Source of the DNA: Ceratorhiza oryzae-sativae
Lineage: Eukaryota; Basidiomycota; Agaricomycetes; Cantharellales; Ceratobasidiaceae
DNA length: 64,000 nt
NCBI GenBank assembly: GCA_030998015.1
Contig: JARWMV010000251.1
Coordinates: forward strand, 558,001-622,000
Direction of reading: 5' to 3'
Shown: piece after piece, positions 57,614 to 64,000 of the stretch
Layout of the letters: every line of letters begins with the position of its first letter
Position numbering within the stretch: position 1 is the stretch's first letter
The notes under the pieces: model-generated
Databases searched by the model: none
Seen by the model: the letters and a program-made list of their open reading frames with translations, nothing else
Told to the model about the DNA's origin: nothing
Translations under genes and position numbers: made by a program

Positions 57614-59680
57614 ATGAGCCTCGCTGTCACTTGCCAGATTGAACTCGACGAACTTCCCGCTTTGGAACGTGGTCGCTCACTTGATGGACCGAACCCTCAA
57701 TATGCCCCCTCGGGCGAAGTTTACTCCGGGGCCCAACGCTCCTCAGCCCAAAGTAGCACCCACGTTTCAACAGCCGACCAGAGATATATAAGCGGGTCTA
57801 CGCCGAGTGCCGAGAACCATGGTGTTCGTTTCGGTAATCAGAGTATTAATATATTTGTACAAGACAAAGTCCTTTATTTGTTGGGAGTAAGCGCTACTTG
57901 GTTATAACCTCCCTACAGAGCTAACAAGTATCATTTCAAGGGCTGCATGGGAGTGTTTGCAGTCGGTCTCAATGACACTGCTACTGGTGCAAATCTCCCT
58001 TCGCTGCAGGAGCATTATAATTTGCCATATGCAGTCGTTTCTTTGGTTTTCTTGGCTGGCTTCGGAGGGTAAGTTAATTCTACGCACGCCACACCCTCCT
58101 GCCAGAAGTGTAATGCATATTTCAGTTATCTTGTTTCCTGCATGCTCAACTCGTTCCTTCAAAATACAATCGGAACTCGTTGGGTACTGTTGGTCGCTGG
58201 CTGTCTGTATGCTTCTGGATCTCTCTTGATTTCATTCACTCCGCCGTTTCCTCTGGTAACCGTCGGACTCGTGCTTATGGGGTTGGGTGGAGGATTTTAT
58301 GAAGCTTGCTTGACAAGTGTTGTATCTCATGTAAGCGCATTTTAGTTCAAGGTCTATGAAGTGGCTAAATAGGATCTTGAAGTTCGAAAATAGCAGGTTC
58401 ATGAACATCCTATATGCGTTCTTCGGCGTGAGTTCTTCCTTTCGCCGAACCCTCACCGAACCTGATCAACTTTACGCTTCATAGCTAGGAGCGGTGAGAT
58501 ATGTCGTTATGGAACTTTGTTCCATTGCTTAAACATGTTTAGTTGGTATCTCCGTTTATCATAGGGGCATTAGCGAAGACCCGAGTCGCTTGGAATGTAA
58601 GCGTTGTTTGCACCCGTGTCCCGTTTGTGCTAAAGAGTTTTAACAGTTATACTACTGGTTTCCGTTCTCACTAGGAGCGCTCGTCACGCTATGCCATTTT
58701 TTCCTCTTCAAAGACTATGTCATTCCATCAGATGAAGAGGTCCCGATCGAGCGGCGAAGTGTACGTGCCCAATACACACAGATGATAAGCATGCCGATCA
58801 CATGGTAAGAGCTAGCCAATGTCCTGAACAACTATGATTATTGGGATAATTAATGTCCGTCTATTAGGGTCGGAATTATTCTAATTATTCTGAGCTTTGC
58901 TATTACCGATACCCAAAGCAATGTGAGCGCACTAGCCACATTGTCACACCATCATATACTTACACCATCACTCCCCCAGTGGCTTACATCGTATCTGATC
59001 GATGTCAAAGGATCCGGAGCTGACATTTCGCGATACCAGCTCTCTATGTTTTGGATGGGTTAGCCTACGTTGACTGGGAGCGTGCTTCTGCTAACTATAA
59101 TCCAAATCAGGCCTGACCCTTGGTCGCATTTTCTTCTCACTGCCATTCGTCCATGTTCGCGATAGGATCGGCAATAATATCCTACTTGCTGCATTGTGCG
59201 GTGCTCTGGTCGTGCTCTGGAAAGTGCAGTCGACGGCAACTAATTGGATCATGGTTGCCCTCGCAGGTTTCTTCCTGGGGTAAGGATATATGCGTGGTTT
59301 ATGTTCCCGTTTCATGCTTAGGCATACCATAGGCCCAATACTCCAGGAATACTTTCGATAGTATCTGCACGTGTCCCCCCTAGCATGAAAGGGATGGTCC
59401 TCTCCATCACGATAGGTACGCGCGTTTCTAATTATTGGGCTCATAGGAATGTGTAATGATATGCCGGCTCAGGGCTGGGCCTTGTTGGTGCAACACTTGG
59501 GCCACTGCTATTTGGCGTAGCAGTGGGTAGATTTGGTCTACAGACACTCCCACCAGTAATCGTAAGCTTCATGTCTGATATTTGCGATATTCAATTCTTT
59601 AATCATCACCTTAGATAATCCTGGCTTGCTTGTCAGCAGTCATGTTTTGGGCCATCCCTCCTCGCGAAAAGAGGGACTAA
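57614..59680 (+). CDS. MFS transporter, BSC6-like (copy 2)
   Basis: A paralogue of the gene at 10352-12415 with nearly the same exon pattern. The ATG at 57614 starts MSLAVTCQIELDELPALERG. Membrane segments appear as GCMGVFAVGLNDTATGANLP, VVSLVFLAGFGG, YLVSCMLNSFLQNTIGTRW, VLLVAGCLYASGSLLISF, VGLVLMGLGGGFYEACLTS, FENSRFMNILYAFFG, LVSPFIIGALAKTRVAWN, FPFSLGALVTLCHFFLFKDY, VGIILIILSFAITDTQSNW, GLTLGRIFFSLPFVHVRDRIG, TPGILSIVSARVPPSMKGM and LGLVGATLGPLLFGVAVGRFG. It ends IPPREKRD, stop at 59680. All the corresponding introns have GT donors. It looks intact, so it is the better-preserved member of the pair. The substrate is unknown. Confidence 0.87.
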
Positions 59681-59901
59681 AATTATGATGATTCGCTGGA
59701 ATTAGGCCTTAGTGATCGGGATAAAACACGCTAGCCTAGTCTGTATTTGTATCAAACGCACAATAGAAAAGATCCATCAAATCGCGTCGCGTTGTGACAA
59801 GTCACGTGCAATTCCTCACGTGATGTTTTCAGCAACTCTAACCCGAGCTAACCTTAGCAACCACCACCTCCCGACACTCTTATTTCTAGAGATCCATCTG
59901 A

Positions 59902-62348
59902 ATGGCCCGTGAGGTCAACAGTATGAGGTTTGATAGCTCAGACGATGAATCTGATCACCAGCGGCGCCCCACTTCCTCTCAAGGTGGTGGCGGGGTTTCA
60001 GCAAGTGGACCTCGGCCCTCGAGTCAAGTCAAGGTAGGTATAAAGGTTCTTGCTTTGTTTCATTTATTTGAAATTATAACTCTGGTAGGATATATCTACT
60101 CTATTCGTGAACGGCGACAGGGAAAGTATTGTGTTTTGTCTCCAAGATCCAGAGCTAGACGAAGATGAGATCCAGGACTTAAAGGACAAGATTAAAGTGT
60201 GCAGATATATAGGGTTCTATCGATTGATAAATTCACATCAGGCTTTTCGGTGTAGAAACACGGTGGCACCGTAGTCAGCAACTATCGAGTTGCTGATTAT
60301 GTTTTGGTTGACCCATCTACCGAGGCAGGGACTGAAACCATTGCCAAGCACACGACTCCTCACCGCCGCATCGTTTCTGGAAGTTTATCGACGAAAGCAT
60401 TCGTCGTGGTAAATTGGTGCCCAACTTGGAGCTTGCGCTTTTCATCAAGGAAGACGTGCCTGTGGTGTTTCTCTTGCATGAATCTTTGGAGTCTTTAGAG
60501 GCGGCTTTGGAGGCACTTCGTGATAAAATCTTGGTACGTTGCCCAGTTGGTTTTGAACCAATTTTATAATGAGCTTTGTATTCATTTAGCTCCGAGGTGG
60601 CAACCCTAAGGGTACTCCTCACAACGCTCAGGTTGTAATCCACAGTGCAACCTGGAATGATAGCAAGCATACGATGAGCAAGTTTAAGAATATAGTCCGC
60701 ACAGAAACAGTCGCCTGGCTCGAGTCATGCATCGCTCGTAATCGTTTCTCCCTCGATAAACCTCCCAGTGTTTCAGTTGTTCACAAGACTAGCTCAAAGC
60801 CTGGTCGCAAAGTCGGAGGGTAAGCGTTTTCATGACAGAGTTGTTCCATACTGAAGACAATGATCAGCCTCGGAATGAATTTACAAAGCAAGACGACCAA
60901 TTTCTCGTGGCCTGGATGGCCACGCATTTCGGAGCATCGACGGCCGGAAGAGCGGGAAATCGGGCGTACAAGGACATGGTCAAAATTGTGAGTGCTTATA
61001 TACTGTGTTTTGGTATGCGTCCTGATTTTTTGTAGCCCGATTATCTCAAGTGGTCCCAGGCTCACACATGGCAGTCGTGGCGTGAACGGTACAAGAACAA
61101 GAAGAAACAGCTGGATCCGTTAATTTTGGCATATATCGCTGAACATGGAACTACCCAGCCCGGCGAGGGGACTGACGAAGAAGATAACAAAGAGGCCCCC
61201 GTGTTGGAACCGAAGCACGGGCCTTACAAGAAAGCCCGCCCACAGTCGAAGAAACGCAAGCCAAAAGACGATGGAGACGATGAACCAGAAGAACCAGAAT
61301 CAGAAGACTCGAACGAGTCTTATCGTCCCGAGAAGGACGTAGGGAAGGAGAAGGAGAAGGGGAAACGCAAAGCGGAGGAGAAAGCCGGAAAAGGCAGGGT
61401 CGAAGAGGGATTGAAGAAGCTGATGCCTCAGCGGACACATCCCAATCTCGGGCGAAGAAGAGGGCTCGGATTGATACTGAGGTCCGGGTGATCAAGTCAG
61501 TGTGCTTGATGTCGCATATGAAGATGATATTGACTTGGCTGTTGCCAGAACCTCATCCTCTCAAGCCGCACCTGCTTCACAAAAGCCAGTCGTACGTGAC
61601 GAACCGCTGCCCCCTTCGCAGAAGCCAGCACCATCGCAGAAACCACTTTCCAGCTTGCAGTCGGCCCCGCTTGGAAAGCTTTCCTCGTCCCAAACGGCTC
61701 CCCCGTCCCAAAACCGGTGGTTTCGAGCAAGGCAGCGCGACGCCCTATCCAGCCACTCTCGTCTCCCCAGTTGACGATGATTCTGCCTCCTCTCGAGCTC
61801 CGTCGCCCACCCCTCCTCCCGCTCAGATACCCGAGCCGCCTCGTCCTACACTGACACAGAGCATGATGACCACAACGACGCTCCTAGAATCGCAGAATAC
61901 TCAGGACACAACTATGTCAACTACGACCTCGACAGAAGAAGAGGCGTCCCCGTTCGCTCTCGACCCAGCGCTCACGACTAGCGAGGCGCAAGCCATGCTT
62001 AACAAGCGGCCAACCGTCGTCGATCAACTCGATCAACTTGGTCTATCATCTAGCCAAGAGCAACCAGGTGATATGGAAGATGAGGACGAAGAGGAAGGCT
62101 CGGATGTCGAGGTTGGAGGAGTGTCGCAATATCCAAGGATGAGGACACAGGAGGACGACGAACTTCCTGAGGAAGTCGAGGACGAGCTGTCTAAGCTCGC
62201 TCAAGAGTACGACGTAAGCCTATCTGCAGTCAAGGCCAATTTCAATCTCGCCAAAGGGATGGATCTGAAGGAGGCGCTGGATGTCACCCGGGAGGCGGTC
62301 GAAGAACTGGTTCGGCAAGTTCGTCATCGAGGCGTGAGGCACTCATAG
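59902..62348 (+). CDS. RAP1: RAP1-type telomere-binding protein (BRCT, Myb and C-terminal domains)
   Basis: A shelterin-type telomere protein. The ATG at 59902 starts MAREVNSMRFDSSDDESDHQ. A BRCT domain follows: ESIVFCLQDPELDEDEIQDL, GGTVVSNYRVADYVLVDPSTEAGT, then RRGKLVPNLELALFIKEDVPVVFLL. A second BRCT-like segment follows, NAQVVIHSATWNDSKHTMSK to AWLESCIARNRF. The Rap1 Myb domain is FTKQDDQFLVAWMATHFGAS with WSQAHTWQSWRERYKNKKKQLDPL. A long charged and Pro/Ser-rich linker (SQKPVVRDEPLPPSQKPAPS) leads to the C-terminal domain EVEDELSKLAQEYDVSLSAV, NFNLAKGMDLKEALDVTREAV, stopping at 62348. One-base shifts near 61418 and at AAAA 61710-61713 are probably indels. The domain order matches fungal and animal Rap1. 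Confidence 0.88.
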
Positions 62349-62479
62349 AGCTCAGCGGGGTTTCTTGAGCGCTATGGCTGAGTTGTGTTGAACGCCTCGT
62401 TCGTCGATTATTTTATCCACAACTCTGTGTTTCAGTGACTGGGTTGAAATCAAATAATTTTTGGGCTTCACACGTGACC

Positions 62480-63205
62480 ATGAGCGCACACCAGGAGGAG
62501 ACGACGGCAGACAAGTGTCCCGTCGACCACACGAATCGCGCAGCATGGGCGAACCTCACGCCCCCCTCCTGGCATCCCCCCGTACCCTCTGGAGCTGGTG
62601 ACTCGACCGCCATGCCTCCCGCATCGCTCGCTACCACCCGTGAAACGTCGTCGATCCCCCGCGTAGATGGACAGAAATGGGTCTACCCATCCGAAGCCCA
62701 GTTTTTCTCTGCAATGGCCCGCAAAAACCACAGCCCACACGCGCCAGACATGCGCGTGGTTGTGCCGATTCACAATGCGGTGAACGAGCGTGCTTGGGGC
62801 GAGCTCTTGGCTTGGGAGGCTGGGCGCGGAGGCGAGGCGTGCGGGGGTGTCAAACTCGTCAGTTTCAAAGGCAGGCCGGGAGATAGGACGCCAAAGGCAT
62901 GGTTCAAGACGCTGCTCGGGTCAGTCGTTTCATATCTTGTATCCATTGTCGACCAAGGCGACTCACTATTTTACTCCAGGTACCAAGCCCCGTTTGACCG
63001 CCATGATTGGGTGGTTGACCGATGTGGGGTACGAATGCGATATGTTATCGACTTTTACACGGGGCGCTCTGCACCTGCGGCATCTAGCCCTATGCATTCC
63101 ACCCAGCCGAACCTTTCTTTTTACCTCGATGTCCGGCCCGCACTTGACAACTGGGAGGGAGTGAAAATGCGTTTAGAAAGGTTGTGGGGTGAATGGATTG
63201 GTTAA
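62480..63205 (+). CDS. CYC3: Holocytochrome c synthase (cytochrome c haem lyase)
   Basis: It attaches haem covalently to apocytochrome c (or c1) in the mitochondrial intermembrane space. The ATG at 62480 starts MSAHQEETTADKCPVDHTN, with the CPV haem-regulatory-type motif. Conserved blocks follow: KWVYPSEAQFFSAMARKNHS, DMRVVVPIHNAVNERAWGEL, GVKLVSFKGRPGDRTPKAWF and, after a 60-nt intron (62920-62979), YQAPFDRHDWVVDRCGVRMR. The His of DRHDW is the known haem ligand of the family. YVIDFYTG and PALDNWEGVKMRLERLW follow. The intron length is a multiple of three, so the frame is open through it; splicing is inferred from homology. The mature protein is about 221 residues. Whether it serves c, c1 or both is not decided. 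Confidence 0.95.
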   Translation: MSAHQEETTADKCPVDHTNRAAWANLTPPSWHPPVPSGAGDSTAMPPASLATTRETSSIPRVDGQKWVYPSEAQFFSAMARKNHSPHAPDMRVVVPIHNAVNERAWGELLAWEAGRGGEACGGVKLVSFKGRPGDRTPKAWFKTLLGSVVSYLVSIVDQGDSLFYSRYQAPFDRHDWVVDRCGVRMRYVIDFYTGRSAPAASSPMHSTQPNLSFYLDVRPALDNWEGVKMRLERLWGEWIG

Positions 63206-63389
63206 ATTGACAGTCTAGCTCCGAGGCAAGCGTGCATGTACATATGTAACATTTATGTCTTAATCACCAGCTCAATATAGATACGAAGATAGGAAAACAT
63301 TGTGCCAGTTGCTCGTGTATCAAAATGTGATATATAGCGAACCCGCATTTCAAAAGGGCCAAGAAGGGATGCATAACACGAGAAGGAAA

Positions 63390-64000
63390 TTAAAGCATGG
63401 CACCAAACGTGCTGAGAATCATGCCAAGTACAATTGTGAGACATGCCACCGGCATTGTGCTTGCGCTGTTCGCATTTGAAGGGATCTACAGAAGCTGTTA
63501 GTTTTGATCTCCAATGGGCAAATGCCTTTGACTCACGAGTGAGGTCTGCAGACTCGCCGAAGACGAAAGACTACCGGTTACGGAAACCGATTGAGTCGGG
63601 ATGCCAGTAATTGTGCTGGTCATGGTTTGTGCGGCGCTGGTAGAAGCTAATCTACTCGGCGGGCAAAACGTCACAGTGTAATCCGCATAACTTGAACCCG
63701 GACACATCTGCAACGCGAGTGCCAGACGGATAGTCTTGGGCTACATAGGTTGGGTGGTCAAAATGGAAACAGTGGGAGGTCGATAGAGTAATGCTCACAG
63801 TAAGCATAAGTAAAGGGACATGCGTTCTTGAAAAAGTCGTAATACTGAACACCGCTCGATGGGCACGCACCAGCTGCCGAGTATTGACCGGTACAACAGG
63901 ACGGACTGTTCCCCGCGTTTCCCCCTATGTTGGCCGTGCACGCAGATTTGCAGCCAAGCGTGGAGTTATCGCTTGGAGAGAGCGGGCCTCGAAGGGCTTC
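63390..64000 (-). CDS. Thaumatin-like protein with predicted GPI anchor (5' part outside window)
   Basis: The C-terminal half of a secreted thaumatin-like protein of fungal cell walls. On the minus strand from the window edge: GCKSACTANIGGNAGNSPSC, CTGQYSAAGACPSSGVQYYD, FFKNACPFTYAYAY and, after an intron ending at about 63700, QMCPGSSYADYTVTFCPPS. The Cys spacing matches the thaumatin family. A Ser/Thr-rich spacer follows (ASTSAAQTMTSTITGIPTQS). The last exon (63390-63485, after the intron 63486-63536) ends PVACLTIVLGMILSTFGAML, a hydrophobic tail preceded by Ser/Asn residues, as in a GPI-anchor signal. The signal peptide would lie outside the window. The join before QMCPG is not exact in frame. 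Such proteins are often glucan-associated, but this is family knowledge. Confidence 0.85.

Noticed and set aside
1..64000. CRISPR arrays, operons and riboswitches
   Set aside because: The sequence is eukaryotic. I saw no regularly spaced short repeats and no bacterial-style gene organisation.

Overview
This is a stretch of nuclear DNA from a filamentous fungus, almost certainly an agaricomycete basidiomycete. The genes are dense, lie on both strands and are broken by many short introns (about 46-72 nt). Several families are typical of Agaricomycetes, including a Plavaka-type transposase and a DUF6532 protein. The overall style fits Rhizoctonia/Ceratobasidiaceae, but that genus-level guess is inference.

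Layout, left to right: the 3' part of an otubain-like deubiquitinase (1-646); a mitochondrial RNase II/RNB exoribonuclease (850-3844, -); a nuclear-basket FG nucleoporin (4374-8499, -); the 25S rRNA methyltransferase BMT2 (8969-9992, -); a BSC6-like MFS transporter (10352-12415, +); mitochondrial escape protein YME2 (13930-17508, +); an unrecognised polytopic membrane protein (18476-19414, +); an alpha/beta hydrolase (20554-21824, +); mitochondrial ribosomal protein mL46 (22027-22888, -) diverging from a mitochondrial FAD D-lactate dehydrogenase (23239-25618, +); a sugar transporter (25868-28248, -); a CTL/PNS1-like choline-transporter-family protein (29111-31713, -); two unrecognised proteins (32189-33313 and 34560-37349, +); the SF3b subunit SF3B2/CUS1 (37834-39989, -); a D-serine dehydratase (40147-41778, +); and the ribosome-quality-control E3 ligase HEL2/ZNF598 (41839-44369, -).

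From 45878 to 54832 lies an 8955-bp DNA transposon bounded by 456-bp terminal inverted repeats that look identical. It carries two divergently transcribed genes: a Plavaka-family transposase with an N-terminal C2H2 finger (-) and an intact DUF6532 gene of about 775 codons (+). It appears to have landed in a minus-strand coding region. This is the most interesting feature of the window.

To the right are a Rab geranylgeranyltransferase alpha subunit (55646-56983, +), a second BSC6-like MFS paralogue (57614-59680, +), a RAP1 telomere protein (59902-62348, +), cytochrome c haem lyase (62480-63205, +) and, cut by the window end, a GPI-anchored thaumatin-like protein (63390-64000, -).

Many well-conserved genes need a single-base frame change, often at a short G, C or A run, to read through. 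The pattern looks more like residual sequencing or assembly indels than widespread gene decay. Gene spans below are therefore more reliable than individual exon joins. Apart from the transposon this is ordinary housekeeping chromosome; five of the genes act in mitochondria.
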